Source: Corynebacterium deserti GIMN1.010
GTDB taxonomy: Bacteria > Actinomycetota > Actinomycetes > Mycobacteriales > Mycobacteriaceae
Assembly: GCF_001277995.1 (NCBI RefSeq)
Contig: NZ_CP009220.1
Span: 2,294,001-2,358,000, forward strand
DNA length: 64,000 nt
Direction of reading: 5' to 3'
Shown: in pieces, positions 1-9,136 of the stretch
Layout: each line of letters starts with the position of its first letter
Numbering within the stretch: the first letter of the stretch is position 1
Notes under the pieces: generated by a model
What the model saw: only the letters and a program-made list of their open reading frames with translations
What the model was told of the DNA's origin: nothing
Databases searched by the model: none
Position numbers and translations under genes: made by a program

Positions 1-1
1 A

Positions 2-763
2 GAATGCGAGCGCGCTCTGCAGCATCTTAGGGACGTCATCGCATTTGAGGGCCCATCGATGATTGCCGCGATTGTCCTTGAACCTGTTGTTGGATCCTCG
101 GGAATTATCGTTCCACCTGCAGGTTATCTGTCTGGGGTGCGCGACATCTGTGATGAGCACGGAATTCTTTTCATCGCGGACGAAGTGATGGTTGGCTTTG
201 GTCGCACCGGCACGCTCTTTGCCTATGAGCACGCTGATGAGACATTCCAACCCGATCTCATCACGTTTGCCAAGGGTGTCAATAGTGGATATGCGCCGCT
301 AGGTGGCGTGATCATGACGAAGGCAATCCGCGATACCTTCGCCGAGACCCCTTACACCGGTGGACTTACGTACTCCGGTCATCCACTCGCTGTAGCTCCT
401 GCAAAAGCAGCACTTGACCTGTACAAGGATGGCTCAATTTTTGATCGCGTCGCGCAGCTCGGTGCAAAGGTCATTCAGCCTCGTCTCGAAGCTCTGCGTG
501 AAAGCAACCGCACGGTCGGCGATGTTCGTGGCCTTGGTTTCTTCTGGGCTGTTGAATTTGTGTCCGATCCTGATGCCAAGACTCCGATGGATGCCGACAC
601 AATGACTAAGGGCGCACGCGTGCTGCGTGCCCAGGGGGTCTGGCCGATGGTGTCGGGCAACCGTTTCCACATCGCCCCTCCACTGATCACCAGTGATGAA
701 GAATTGGAGAAACTCCTTGCCGCTGTTGAGGAGGCAGCCAAGACCATCGAAGCTGAGGCGTAA
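2..763 (+). CDS. Class III aminotransferase, 3' part only
   Basis: The frame is open from the window edge, so the true start lies upstream. The visible 253 residues are the C-terminal half of a PLP-dependent class III (ornithine/GABA type) aminotransferase. The PLP ring-stacking/acidic block FIADEVMVGFGRTG is present, followed by LITFAKGVNSGYAPLGG, whose lysine should form the Schiff base with PLP, and by a TYSGHPLA block typical of the family. The enzyme moves an amino group from an amine or amino acid to a keto acid in the cytosol; the substrate cannot be told from this part. No gene follows on the same strand for 650 bases. Confidence 0.9.
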   Translation, partial: ECERALQHLRDVIAFEGPSMIAAIVLEPVVGSSGIIVPPAGYLSGVRDICDEHGILFIADEVMVGFGRTGTLFAYEHADETFQPDLITFAKGVNSGYAPLGGVIMTKAIRDTFAETPYTGGLTYSGHPLAVAPAKAALDLYKDGSIFDRVAQLGAKVIQPRLEALRESNRTVGDVRGLGFFWAVEFVSDPDAKTPMDADTMTKGARVLRAQGVWPMVSGNRFHIAPPLITSDEELEKLLAAVEEAAKTIEAEA

Positions 764-1412
764 AAGCTCTACAACAGGTTCTGCCCCGTCGTGGGTCGAA
801 CCTGTCCGTCACGTCCGGTAAATGGTGCAGATAGCATCCCTGCGCCGACATCGACAAGGAGGTACCCCACATCAATCCAGGTATCCTTCTCGGTACCGCT
901 TTCCATTCGGCCTTCGTATTCTGCGCAAAGACCTGACACCCATGTGGCCGAGGATTCCAGATCGTGCGCGCATGACTGCCGTTTGCTTCATCTAGGGGTG
1001 GGGTGAAGCGATCACGGACGCGATTAACTGACCCACTGTCTTCCGCCAAGGCGGCCATGAAATTCTTGTAATCTAACTCTTTCATTGCTCGGCCGAGGAA
1101 GCGGGCTCACCAGCTGGGAGTAGGTAGGTCTGCAAGGGGTTCAACAAGAGGCAGCGTTCGGGCTGCGACGATGAGGCGCGCGCCACCCTTGCGCCAGCTC
1201 CTGAGAAAGAGCTCGTCAACGCATAAAGGCATAAAAGAGCGCTTGTCGACGCCCCCTTCCACATCCCACCCCGCAGGCTGTGGAGGATCCACTTTTATAG
1301 GTGGTTGCACGCCGTGCTTGCCAGGAGACAACCCTGAAAGATCCCTGATTTCTCGTCACACTATGGCTCAGGTGCTATTAATAATTCCCTTCCTAGGAGT
1401 ACGCTTTCGATC
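764..1412. other. Gene-poor 650-base stretch upstream of the DedA gene
   Basis: No reading frame here has a good start, ribosome site and recognisable product. Short frames on both strands (such as minus-strand 1085-687 and 1331-1107) look like decayed coding sequence rather than genes. One copy of the recurrent motif GCTTGTCGACGCC lies at 1241-1253. The last 30 bases hold the ribosome site TAGGAG of the DedA gene. Confidence 0.5.
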
Positions 1413-2153
1413 ATGATTTTTTCACTCGCTGACTCTGTCTCCCAGGTCGCGCTGGGACCTTCCTGGCTGGACCCAATGGAGCTTCTTTCCGGCTCTGGCC
1501 CCTTCGGCAGCTTCATCCTCCCAGCAATGCTGGCCATCGTCTTTATCGAATCAGGACTTCTCTTCCCGCTCCTTCCCGGCGACTCCCTCCTGTTCACCGG
1601 CGGCCTTCTAGCCAACCAACCAGATCCTTTCGCACCCCTGTGGCTCGTCATGGTGCTCTGCCCTATCGCCGCGATCCTCGGCGATCAGGTTGGCTACTGG
1701 ATTGGCCACAAGTTCCACCCACGCTTGGTCAACCGGCCCGACGGTCGTATCTTCAAGCAGGAGTACCTCAAGCAGACTGAGGAATTCTTTAAAAAGCATG
1801 GTGCTGTGACCATCATTTTGTGCCGCTTCGTCCCCATTGTGCGCACCTACGCCCCACTGGTAGCTGGCATGGCGGGTATGCGTTACCGCACCTTCTTCAT
1901 CTACAACGTGATCGGTGGCATCCTGTGGGGCTCCGGTGTTGTCGCATTGGGCGCAGCACTGGGACAGTTCGACTTCGTGCGCAACAACATCGATTTGATC
2001 TTCCTGCTCATCGTGTTTGTCTCTATCGTCCCAGGCCTAATCGGTATGGCGCGCAAGCTGGCTGGTGGCAAGGCGGAGAACTCCGAAGCCCCTGAAGCCA
2101 CCGAGGCCACCGAACGTGCAGAGCAGCCAGTTGAAGCCCCAAAGAGCTTGTAG
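1413..2153 (+). CDS. DedA family (SNARE-associated/VTT) membrane protein
   Basis: A 246-residue polytopic membrane protein. It has the DedA hallmarks: a re-entrant ESGLLFPLLPGDSLLF segment near residue 45, GDQVGYWIG near 90, and the FxRFxPxxRTxxPxxAG-type motif (LCRFVPIVRTYAPLVAGMAGM) near 140. Proteins of this family are thought to flip or recycle phospholipids such as undecaprenyl phosphate or phosphatidylethanolamine; which substrate applies here is unknown. The C-terminus is a short Glu/Ala-rich tail. The start is fixed by TAGGAG about 14 bases upstream. It stands alone, facing the SDR gene end to end. Confidence 0.85.
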   Translation: MIFSLADSVSQVALGPSWLDPMELLSGSGPFGSFILPAMLAIVFIESGLLFPLLPGDSLLFTGGLLANQPDPFAPLWLVMVLCPIAAILGDQVGYWIGHKFHPRLVNRPDGRIFKQEYLKQTEEFFKKHGAVTIILCRFVPIVRTYAPLVAGMAGMRYRTFFIYNVIGGILWGSGVVALGAALGQFDFVRNNIDLIFLLIVFVSIVPGLIGMARKLAGGKAENSEAPEATEATERAEQPVEAPKSL

Positions 2154-2164
2154 TTTTTTGCTAG

Positions 2165-2884
2165 TTATTTAGTTCGGTCAGCGAGTTCGACACGGGGGCG
2201 CACATCGACGTTGGTGATCTGGGTGGTATCACCGGCGTCGATGACAAAGCGAATCGCCTTGGCCACTTCGACGGGCTCGATGTACTTCGCAGGGTCGTAA
2301 TCGTTGCCGCCTTTGCCATCAGCATCCATTAAACCGCGCAGCATGGGGGTATCAGTGGGGCCTGGGCTTACCGTGGTGACGCGAACGCCGCCGTTTGCTT
2401 CCTCCTTACGGAATGCGTCGGCAAGCCCTCTCAGTGCGTGCTTGCTCGCTGCATAAATCGTGTTTCCGGGGTGTGGCCCGTTGCCGGCTCCGGAGTTAAT
2501 AAACACCACGTGTCCGGACGCCGCGCGCAGCGCAGGCAGCAGCTGGCGAGTCAGCTCAGCGGGCACGATGACATTGAGATCCATGTGTGCGCGCCATTCG
2601 GCAACGCTTCCCGCCTCAACAGTGGAGTTGCGGGCCACCGCGGCAGCGTGCACCAAGGTGTCTACGCGGTCAAGGTTTTTAAGCTTGTCGACGCCTCCGC
2701 CGCCCAAGACATCCTTAACGATGTCCGATTCCACAGCAACAACTCCAGAAATCCCCGCAAGAGTGGACAGCTGTTCGCCATTGCGCCCTAACGCATAGAC
2801 CGTGTGGTCTACAGCGAGGTCTGCCACAATCTCCATTCCCATGCCACCGGTCGCGCCTGTGACAACTGCGATTTTGGTTTTCAT
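2165..2884 (-). CDS. Short-chain dehydrogenase/reductase
   Basis: A 239-residue classical SDR. The cofactor motif TGATGGMG is at residues 9-16 and the catalytic YAASK is near 145. I chose the ATG at 2884 because it has GGAGAGG just upstream and puts the Rossmann fold at the N-terminus; a longer frame to 2941 only adds unrelated residues. The substrate is unknown. The gene is divergent from a TetR regulator 108 bases away, which is therefore a likely controller (inference). A copy of the recurrent GCTTNTCGACGCC motif lies inside the gene at 2683-2695, read as GVDKL. Confidence 0.85.
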   Translation of the reverse strand: MKTKIAVVTGATGGMGMEIVADLAVDHTVYALGRNGEQLSTLAGISGVVAVESDIVKDVLGGGGVDKLKNLDRVDTLVHAAAVARNSTVEAGSVAEWRAHMDLNVIVPAELTRQLLPALRAASGHVVFINSGAGNGPHPGNTIYAASKHALRGLADAFRKEEANGGVRVTTVSPGPTDTPMLRGLMDADGKGGNDYDPAKYIEPVEVAKAIRFVIDAGDTTQITNVDVRPRVELADRTK

Positions 2885-2992
2885 CGTGAACCTCTCCTGC
2901 CCCGCTTCGGCATAACGCGTGTGTAGGGCATTATTTTTCATGTTTAGTTGCTACGGTTAGTATTTTCTCTAAAAGGTAGTTTTAATATTCAA

Positions 2993-3754
2993 ATGAGCGT
3001 ATCCTTAACTAACATGCCTAGTGAATTGATTAAAACTTCATCTAACCCTAGCCAGGCTGCTACCTCCACCGGTCGCCGTCCAGGTCGACCAACGCAGCGC
3101 ATTTTGACGGTTGATGCAATTGTCGATCGTACCCTTCAAATCGCCGGCAGTGAGGGCTTCACCGCAGTCACCATGAACCGCCTCGCCCGCGATATGGGTG
3201 TGACTCCCCGTGCGCTTTACAACCACGTGACTAACCGTCAAGAAATTATCGACAAGGTCTGGAAGCGTCTGATCGATAGCGTGGAAATCCCCGAGCTTGA
3301 TTCTGGTGACTGGCGAGCCACCATCCGCACATTATGGAGTTCCCTTCGAGAACAGTTCCGCAGAGCGCCCCGCCTCCTGCTTGTCGCACTCGACGAGCAC
3401 ATCACCCCGGAAGGCACCTCTCCCCTGCGCATCGCAGTTGCCGAGAAGTCTTTGAAGTTCTTCACCGAGATAGGTCTTACCCTCAAAGAAGCTACCATCA
3501 TGCGTGAACTCATGATGTCCGATGTTTTCAGCTTCGCCCTGACCTGTGATTACAACTTTGATAATCGCGCTGAGGAGGAGCGCGATCAGGTATTTCAGCC
3601 GGTGCCAAAGCCATGGCTGGAGCAGAACCCTCAGGTGGACGCTCCGCTGACCTACAAAGCGCTCGAAGAGTCCGTCAAAACTTCTGACGAACTCTTCGAT
3701 CATGTTGTAGAAGCTCGGATTGCTTACGTCGAAAAGCTCCTTGCTTCCAAGTAA
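2993..3754 (+). CDS. TetR family transcriptional regulator
   Basis: About 253 residues. After a basic Arg/Pro-rich leader (near residues 20-33) comes a TetR helix-turn-helix, with the recognition part reading MNRLARDMGVTPRALYNHVTNRQEI. The C-terminal half is an all-helical ligand-binding domain like those of tetracycline-repressor-type proteins. The start is uncertain: ATG 2993 and ATG 3014 are both possible and neither has a strong ribosome site; a frame to 2948 is also open. It is divergent from the SDR gene, the usual arrangement of a TetR regulator with its target. Confidence 0.8.
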   Translation: MSVSLTNMPSELIKTSSNPSQAATSTGRRPGRPTQRILTVDAIVDRTLQIAGSEGFTAVTMNRLARDMGVTPRALYNHVTNRQEIIDKVWKRLIDSVEIPELDSGDWRATIRTLWSSLREQFRRAPRLLLVALDEHITPEGTSPLRIAVAEKSLKFFTEIGLTLKEATIMRELMMSDVFSFALTCDYNFDNRAEEERDQVFQPVPKPWLEQNPQVDAPLTYKALEESVKTSDELFDHVVEARIAYVEKLLASK

Positions 3755-3762
3755 CTAGCTTG

Positions 3763-4923
3763 TTATAGCTGGTTGAGGGCCTGCTCAACATCTGCGAGCA
3801 GGTCTTCGACATCTTCAATGCCAATAGAGATGCGCACCAGATCGCGTGGAACTTCCAGCTGTGAACCCGCAGCGGACTGGTGGGTCATGGTTGCTGGGTG
3901 CTCGAGCAAGGACTCGACGCCACCCAAGGACTCTGCCAGGCAGATGAGTTTGGTGGAGGTGCAGAACTTCTTCGCTGCTTCCTCGCCACCTGCGAAACGT
4001 ACAGAGATCATGCCGCCAAAGCGCTTCATCTGCTTCGCTGCAATTTCGTGACCTGGGTGGTTCTTCAGTCCTGGATAGAGAACTGCGGAAACCTCGTCAC
4101 GGGAATCTAAGAATTCTGCCACCTTTTCTGCGTTGTCACAGTGGCGATCCATGCGCACAGCCAGGGTCTTTAAGCCACGAGCGGTGAGGTAGGCATCGAA
4201 GACAGATGGGATTGGGCCAACGCCGCCCTGCATGAACAGCAGTTCTTCGTCGAGAGCTTGATCGTTGGTGACTACGAGTCCACCTACGACGTCGGAGTGT
4301 CCACCGATGTACTTGGTGGTGGAGTGCAGGACAGCATGTGCGCCGAGAGCCAGTGGCTGCTGCAGGTATGGGGAGGCGAAGGTGTTGTCCACGACGAGCT
4401 TCGCGCTGGTGCCTTCAGTGAGCTTGGCTACGGCCTCGATGTCGGTGATTCCCAGTGCTGGGTTGGTGGGGGTTTCCACCCAGATCAGCTTGGTGTTGTC
4501 TTGGATGGCATTCTTGACTTCGTCAACCACAGAGGTATCGACCACAGTGTAGGTGATTCCCCACGCGGTGAACACGGTATCGATCAAGCGGTAGGTTCCG
4601 CCGTATGCGTCGTTTCCGAGCACAATATGGTCACCTGGCTTGAGGAGAACACGGAAGAGGATGTCAGTGGCAGCCATGCCGGAGGAGAATGCCCGACCAT
4701 ACTCTGCACCTTCCAACGCTGCGACGGCCTTTTCCAAGGACACGATGGTGGGGTTGCCCACGCGAGTGTATTCAAAGCCGCGGCGCAGATCGTTGGGAGC
4801 GTTCTGTGCGAAGGTGGTGGAGGCGTAGATCGGCATGTTGATCGAACCATAGTAGTCGTCTGGCTCATACCCAGCGTGAATGGATGCGGTGGAGAAACCC
4901 TGGGTGTGTGGGTCAAAAGACAA
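3763..4923 (-). CDS. metB: Cystathionine gamma-synthase
   Basis: A 386-residue PLP enzyme of trans-sulfuration. It joins O-acetylhomoserine and cysteine to cystathionine on the way to methionine. The Cys/Met-metabolism PLP family pattern is clear: SSGMAATDILF near residue 85, DNTFASPYLQQPLALGAH near 180 and the PLP lysine in HSTTKYIGGHSDVVGG near 205. I recognise the sequence as very close to, but not identical with, C. glutamicum MetB. It ends 9 bases from the TetR gene with no clear terminator. A sequence resembling the McbR operator lies 60-80 bases upstream. Confidence 0.97.
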   Translation of the reverse strand: MSFDPHTQGFSTASIHAGYEPDDYYGSINMPIYASTTFAQNAPNDLRRGFEYTRVGNPTIVSLEKAVAALEGAEYGRAFSSGMAATDILFRVLLKPGDHIVLGNDAYGGTYRLIDTVFTAWGITYTVVDTSVVDEVKNAIQDNTKLIWVETPTNPALGITDIEAVAKLTEGTSAKLVVDNTFASPYLQQPLALGAHAVLHSTTKYIGGHSDVVGGLVVTNDQALDEELLFMQGGVGPIPSVFDAYLTARGLKTLAVRMDRHCDNAEKVAEFLDSRDEVSAVLYPGLKNHPGHEIAAKQMKRFGGMISVRFAGGEEAAKKFCTSTKLICLAESLGGVESLLEHPATMTHQSAAGSQLEVPRDLVRISIGIEDVEDLLADVEQALNQL

Positions 4924-4984
4924 GGTAGATCAGCTCCTGATACTCATTTCCGACACCTGTATAAACAGGTCTTTTCCGCAATGA

Positions 4985-5000
4985 TAGACCAAGCTGTCCA
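4985..5000. promoter_or_regulatory. Candidate McbR operator upstream of metB
   Basis: The sequence reads TAGAC-N6-GTCCA. McbR, the TetR-type repressor of sulfur and methionine genes in C. glutamicum, binds TAGAC-N6-GTCTA as far as I recall, so this is a one-mismatch site. Its position 62-77 bases before the metB start fits repression at the promoter. mcbR itself is not in this window. Confidence 0.55.
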
Positions 5001-5060
5001 TTTTTGCGCAAATCCATCGCCTTTAAATGCAGAAACGCCCCACCAACCACCGAACTTCCA

Positions 5061-5846
5061 CTAAGCCTCAAACGCGAACCACCTGCCCCGAATTGTTTCT
5101 AAACCCACTGACATGTCATAGAGCTTGCCCAGATTCGACGCCGTCAACACCTCATCAACTGACCCCGAAGCAAGTACCTCTGCATCTTTAATCAAGAGCA
5201 CATCCGTGGTGGAGGACGCGATCTCTTCCACATGGTGGGTGATCATCACGGTGGTCAACGCTGGAATCGTGGCGCGCAGATTATCCACCACGCGAAGCAA
5301 TGTTTCTCGCCCCGGTAGATCCAGGCCTGTGGTGGGCTCATCCAAGAGCAGCAGATCCGGGTCGATGATTAGTGCACGAGCAATCAAGGTGCGCGCCTTT
5401 TCACCTTGGCTCATATCAGCCCACATGTTGCCCGCGCGCGAAGACATGCCCACAAGCTCTAGAACCTCATCGCGGTAGGTTAATTCCTGCTCAGTGGGCG
5501 TCCACCTGGGAAGCAATCCGTTAGAGGCCGTAAGTCCGGACAGCACCACTTCGTGGGCTGGCATGTTGGTGAATTTCTGCTTGGGATCCACCACACCAAT
5601 GTGCTTGCGCAGCTCGCGGGTATCTACTCGGCCAAAGCGGTAACCCAACACATCCACGGAGCCTGTTGTGGGGTAAAGACGAGTGGCTGCGATACTAAGC
5701 ATCGTCGTTTTACCCGCACCATTGGGGCCTAACACCGCCCAGTGGGAGCCGGTGGAAAAGTCTAGGGAGATGTCGTTGAGAAGCAACTTCTCACCGCGAC
5801 GAACAGAGACGTGATCAAAACTTAAAGCAGATGAATTCATGGACAC
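5061..5846 (-). CDS. ABC transporter ATP-binding protein
   Basis: A 261-residue single nucleotide-binding domain. Walker A is GPNGAGKTT near residue 40, the signature is the divergent MSQGEKARTL near 145, Walker B is LLLLDEPTTGLD near 165, and the switch histidine is in MITHHVEEI near 205. No permease or binding protein is next to it, so its partner is elsewhere or it acts without one, as ModF/YlmA-like ATPases do. It is divergent from the channel gene with only 42 bases between. Confidence 0.88.
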   Translation of the reverse strand: MSMNSSALSFDHVSVRRGEKLLLNDISLDFSTGSHWAVLGPNGAGKTTMLSIAATRLYPTTGSVDVLGYRFGRVDTRELRKHIGVVDPKQKFTNMPAHEVVLSGLTASNGLLPRWTPTEQELTYRDEVLELVGMSSRAGNMWADMSQGEKARTLIARALIIDPDLLLLDEPTTGLDLPGRETLLRVVDNLRATIPALTTVMITHHVEEIASSTTDVLLIKDAEVLASGSVDEVLTASNLGKLYDMSVGLETIRGRWFAFEA

Positions 5847-5888
5847 AACGGTAGCGAGTCTTAGGAAATATCACTATCGTGGGCGCCG

Positions 5889-6893
5889 ATGATTATCGCT
5901 AGTACAGATGCAGAAAGTATTGTTACCGACGTTTCTAATTGGTGGGATAATCCTCTCACCCAAGATTGGTTGATCAATAAACCAATCAGCATTGCCATCA
6001 CCATTGTTGTGGCGTTTTTTGCCCATTGGTTGTTACGCAAGCTCATCACCAAAGCCGTTGAGCGCGGCGTGAGAAAGTCGCCAAAGACTGAAATTCCGCG
6101 GTTTTTAGTTAAGGGTCAGGCAAAGAAGACAGACATTCCGCCTGAAGTCCAGATCATGAGGAAGACCCAAGAGCAGCGTCGACAAGCAAGAATCCGCACT
6201 CTGGGTGCGGTGGGCAAGTCCGCTGTCGCCATTTTTGTGTGGACGTGGGCGGCGCTGGCCATCTTGACTGAAATCGGACTTAATGTGGCGCCCCTGATCG
6301 CCTCGGCAGGTGTTGCTGGTGTTGCGCTTGGTTTTGGCGCACAGTCGCTGGTGAAGGACTTTCTCAGCGGTATTTTTATGCTCATTGAGGATCAATACGG
6401 TGTCGGCGACACGATCGATGTCGGTGACGGCATTGTCGGCGACGTCGAGGACATTAGCCTACGCACCACCACCTTGCGCGATATGGACGGCACCGTGTGG
6501 TACATCCGCAACGGTGAAATTCTGCGTGTGGGTAACTTCTCCAACGAGTACGCGATTGCTCGATTTGAGGTGCCGGTGGGACTGTCCAATGACAGCGACC
6601 GCGCGTGGGATGTTATTGAGAACTCCTTCCAGGAGGCCGTCAAGATGGAGACTATTAAGGATTCCGTCATCGGCACCCCAGAGATGAAGGGCATCTCTGC
6701 ATTCGAACCTGATCATATGACATTCCGCGGCGTGGTCAAGACGCTGCCGGGTTACCAGTGGGAGGTACAGCGCTACGTCTACGCCAAGGTGTTGTCCGAC
6801 ATGCAAAAAGAAGGCATCACCACGCCCTATCCACACGGCATGGGCGGTGTAGGCCTGGCACAGCAGGCGCTGGACAAAGGCGACGCCAACTAA
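5889..6893 (+). CDS. MscS family mechanosensitive ion channel
   Basis: A 334-residue membrane protein. It has one N-terminal transmembrane helix (about 30-52), a charged linker, two more helices (about 105-145), and the MscS pore and beta domain with GFGAQSLVKDFLSGIFMLIEDQYGVGDTI at about 145-175. It should open under membrane tension and let solutes out during osmotic downshift. No good ribosome site precedes ATG 5889, and a possible -10 box (CACTAT) about 12 bases upstream would allow a leaderless mRNA. The globin gene follows 32 bases later, so they may be co-transcribed. Confidence 0.88.
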   Translation: MIIASTDAESIVTDVSNWWDNPLTQDWLINKPISIAITIVVAFFAHWLLRKLITKAVERGVRKSPKTEIPRFLVKGQAKKTDIPPEVQIMRKTQEQRRQARIRTLGAVGKSAVAIFVWTWAALAILTEIGLNVAPLIASAGVAGVALGFGAQSLVKDFLSGIFMLIEDQYGVGDTIDVGDGIVGDVEDISLRTTTLRDMDGTVWYIRNGEILRVGNFSNEYAIARFEVPVGLSNDSDRAWDVIENSFQEAVKMETIKDSVIGTPEMKGISAFEPDHMTFRGVVKTLPGYQWEVQRYVYAKVLSDMQKEGITTPYPHGMGGVGLAQQALDKGDAN

Positions 6894-6925
6894 ACAATAG
6901 GACGCTAAACATTAGGATTGGAGGC

Positions 6926-7339
6926 ATGACCACCTCCGAGAACTTTTATGACACCGTGGGCGGTGAGGAGACCTTCTCCTTCATCGTCCACCGTTTTTAT
7001 GAGCAGGTCCGCACAGACGATATTTTGGGCCCCATGTACCCGCCCGATGACTTCGACGGTGCCGAACAGCGCCTAAAAATGTTCCTCTCCCAATACTGGG
7101 GCGGGCCGAAAGACTATCAAGAACAGCGTGGCCACCCTCGCCTGCGCATGCGCCACGCCAACTACCCCATCGGCGTCACCGCGGCTAAACGCTGGCTCAC
7201 GCTCATGTCTAGCGCGCTTGACGATGCACAAGAGCAGCTCTCACTCACCGACGAGCAGCGCGAGGCCATCTGGGAGCACATGCTGCGCGCCGCCGATATG
7301 CTCATCAATTCCAACCCCGATCCCCACGATCAGCCCTAA
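6926..7339 (+). CDS. glbO: Truncated hemoglobin, group II (GlbO type)
   Basis: 137 residues, the usual length for a 2-on-2 globin. The B-helix FYEQV tyrosine, the proximal-histidine region HPRLRMRHANYPIG and the G8 tryptophan in AKRWLTLM are those of group II globins. Such proteins bind O2 with high affinity and are linked to redox or NO/peroxide chemistry. The start ATG 6926 follows TTGGAGG; a longer upstream frame lies inside the channel gene and was rejected. It sits 32 bases after the channel gene and 40 before the chromate transporter gene. Confidence 0.9.
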   Translation: MTTSENFYDTVGGEETFSFIVHRFYEQVRTDDILGPMYPPDDFDGAEQRLKMFLSQYWGGPKDYQEQRGHPRLRMRHANYPIGVTAAKRWLTLMSSALDDAQEQLSLTDEQREAIWEHMLRAADMLINSNPDPHDQP

Positions 7340-7379
7340 CTTCTGCTGAGACGTTGTTTAGACCATAAGCTAAACAACC

Positions 7380-8510
7380 GTGAATCGTTTTCTAGAAGTC
7401 GCCCGCAGCTTCGGCATCTTGGGCTTTACATCGTTCGGCGGCCCCACCGCCCACTTGGGTTACTTTCATACTGAGTTTGTTGAGCGTCGACGCTGGCTCG
7501 ATGACCGCCAATATTCCGAGATCGTAGCCTTAAGCCAACTGCTGCCAGGCCCCGGATCTTCGCAGGTCGGCATGATTTTGGGATACCACCGCGCGGGGTT
7601 CGGTGGCATGGCGTTGGCCTGGCTGATGTTTACCTGGCCATCACTGGCTCTCATGGCAGCATTTGCCCTGCTCATTGATCCTTCCCCTACCGGCTGGACT
7701 GCAGGTTTGCTTGCCGCAGCAGTCGCCGTCGTCTTCCACGCAGTTGCTGGCATGGCGCGCTCAATGGCCAACACCGCAGCCACTGCGACAATTGCGGTCG
7801 CCTCCGGCATTGCGGTCCTAGCGATCCCCCACGCGCTCACCCACTTAGGCGTCATAGCGGCAGCCGGCGTGGTCGGCGCGCTAGCTTTTAATAAGCTTGT
7901 CGACGCCACCCCACCGCCTTCTCCCCTCCGCTCCATCCCCGCCTGGGCCGGTATTGGTTCCTTGGTGGTGTTCATCGTGGCGTTGTTCGCCGCAGTTATC
8001 GGTAGTGGCTTCTACCCCGCGTTCATCCAGGCAGGATCCACCGTATTCGGTGGTGGCCACGTAGTGCTTCCACTATTGGAAAAACTTGTGGTGATGCCAG
8101 GCTATGTAGATTCCACTGAATTTTTGTCGGGATATTCCGCAGCGCAGGCAGTGCCAGGACCAATGTTTAGCTTCGCAGCCTACTTAGGCGCACTATATGG
8201 TGGCATTCCTGGTGCTGTCCTTGCCAGCATCGCGATTTTCTTCCCCGCCGCGCTGCTCAGCATCTGTGGACTATTTTTCTGGGGACGCTGGCGCACCGCA
8301 CCACGCATCCAAGCAGCGGTGACTGGTATCAACGCCGGTGTGGTCGGGCTATTGGGTGCAGCACTCTACGATCCCGTATTCACCCACGGTGTGACAGGTG
8401 TTGCCTCCCTGGCGATCGCCGCTACCTGCTGGTTGGCGCTTGCTCAGTGGAAGCTTCCCCCATGGGGCATCGCCGTGGGCGCAGCACTAGCTGGGTGGGT
8501 GCTGCTCTAA
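7380..8510 (+). CDS. chrA: Chromate transporter family (ChrA) protein
   Basis: A 376-residue membrane protein with two homologous CHR domains, each opening with a glycine/proline block: GFTSFGGPTAHLGYF near residue 15 with LLPGPGSSQVG near 58, and FGGGHVVLPLLEKL near 220 with AVPGPMFSFAAYLG near 255. The long two-domain CHR form is associated with chromate efflux, though many members have no proven substrate. GTG start. Its end overlaps the convergent hypothetical gene by 4 bases. Motif copy AAGCTTGTCGACGCC lies at 7893-7907, read as KLVDA. Confidence 0.85.
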   Translation: MNRFLEVARSFGILGFTSFGGPTAHLGYFHTEFVERRRWLDDRQYSEIVALSQLLPGPGSSQVGMILGYHRAGFGGMALAWLMFTWPSLALMAAFALLIDPSPTGWTAGLLAAAVAVVFHAVAGMARSMANTAATATIAVASGIAVLAIPHALTHLGVIAAAGVVGALAFNKLVDATPPPSPLRSIPAWAGIGSLVVFIVALFAAVIGSGFYPAFIQAGSTVFGGGHVVLPLLEKLVVMPGYVDSTEFLSGYSAAQAVPGPMFSFAAYLGALYGGIPGAVLASIAIFFPAALLSICGLFFWGRWRTAPRIQAAVTGINAGVVGLLGAALYDPVFTHGVTGVASLAIAATCWLALAQWKLPPWGIAVGAALAGWVLL

Positions 8511-9136
8511 AAGACGCTTAAGCCCAATCCTGAGGAGTGGTACACGCTGCCATAGGGTGCGTCAATTCTGGTCCAACGACCGTTGACAGACACCCTCAGG
8601 TGACGAGGCACCTCATTGGGAGCCTCAAAACCAGGGATCAATCCGAGAGACGTACAGGTAAATACAGTGCGCATCGGGATGGATGCCGTCTTGCCGTTGC
8701 CTTCGGCCGCGATGACTTCCTGATCCATCAACGACGACGGTGGCCCCATAGGTCCAGAGAATTGGCGAGCCAACGCTTGTCCCTGGTCAGCCAAGGTGCG
8801 GACGATGTGGGTGGGGAGTTCGTCGATAAGCGTAAAGCCTGTTGCTGGTGGCAGTGACCCAGGCCAGCTAGCGTCGCGGGAGGCGCCGACCTCGTCCCTA
8901 TTTTCGGAGAGGGCGGCGAGCAAATCTTTTGCGCCGACAGCTGCGCCATCACGACCAGCGTGGCCGCCTACCCGGCGCGATGCCGTCACTCCGAAAGGAG
9001 TGGTGACAAAGACATCAACGATCTCTGGGGTGAGTTGTCGAAAACGCGCACTGGCCAGCTCATCGAGCCCCACAGCGCGGGCGATCAATGCCTGCAGGCC
9101 GCCAGCGCCAGAAGAAATGGTGAGAGTTTCCACCAC
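8507..9136 (-). CDS. Conserved hypothetical protein
   Basis: 209 residues, soluble, no signal peptide. I do not recognise a family. The N-terminal half is Ala/Gly-rich (VGGHAGRDGAAVGAKDLLAAL), and the C-terminal part has short beta-like stretches. GTG start; the G of the upstream thioesterase stop codon TAG is the first base of this GTG, so the two are translationally coupled and probably work together. It overlaps the 3' end of chrA by 4 bases. Confidence 0.7.
   Translation of the reverse strand: MVETLTISSGAGGLQALIARAVGLDELASARFRQLTPEIVDVFVTTPFGVTASRRVGGHAGRDGAAVGAKDLLAALSENRDEVGASRDASWPGSLPPATGFTLIDELPTHIVRTLADQGQALARQFSGPMGPPSSLMDQEVIAAEGNGKTASIPMRTVFTCTSLGLIPGFEAPNEVPRHLRVSVNGRWTRIDAPYGSVYHSSGLGLSVF

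Noticed and set aside
1107..1331. Minus-strand 74-codon frame upstream of the DedA gene
   Set aside because: No ribosome site and no recognisable product; kept only as part of the gene-poor stretch.
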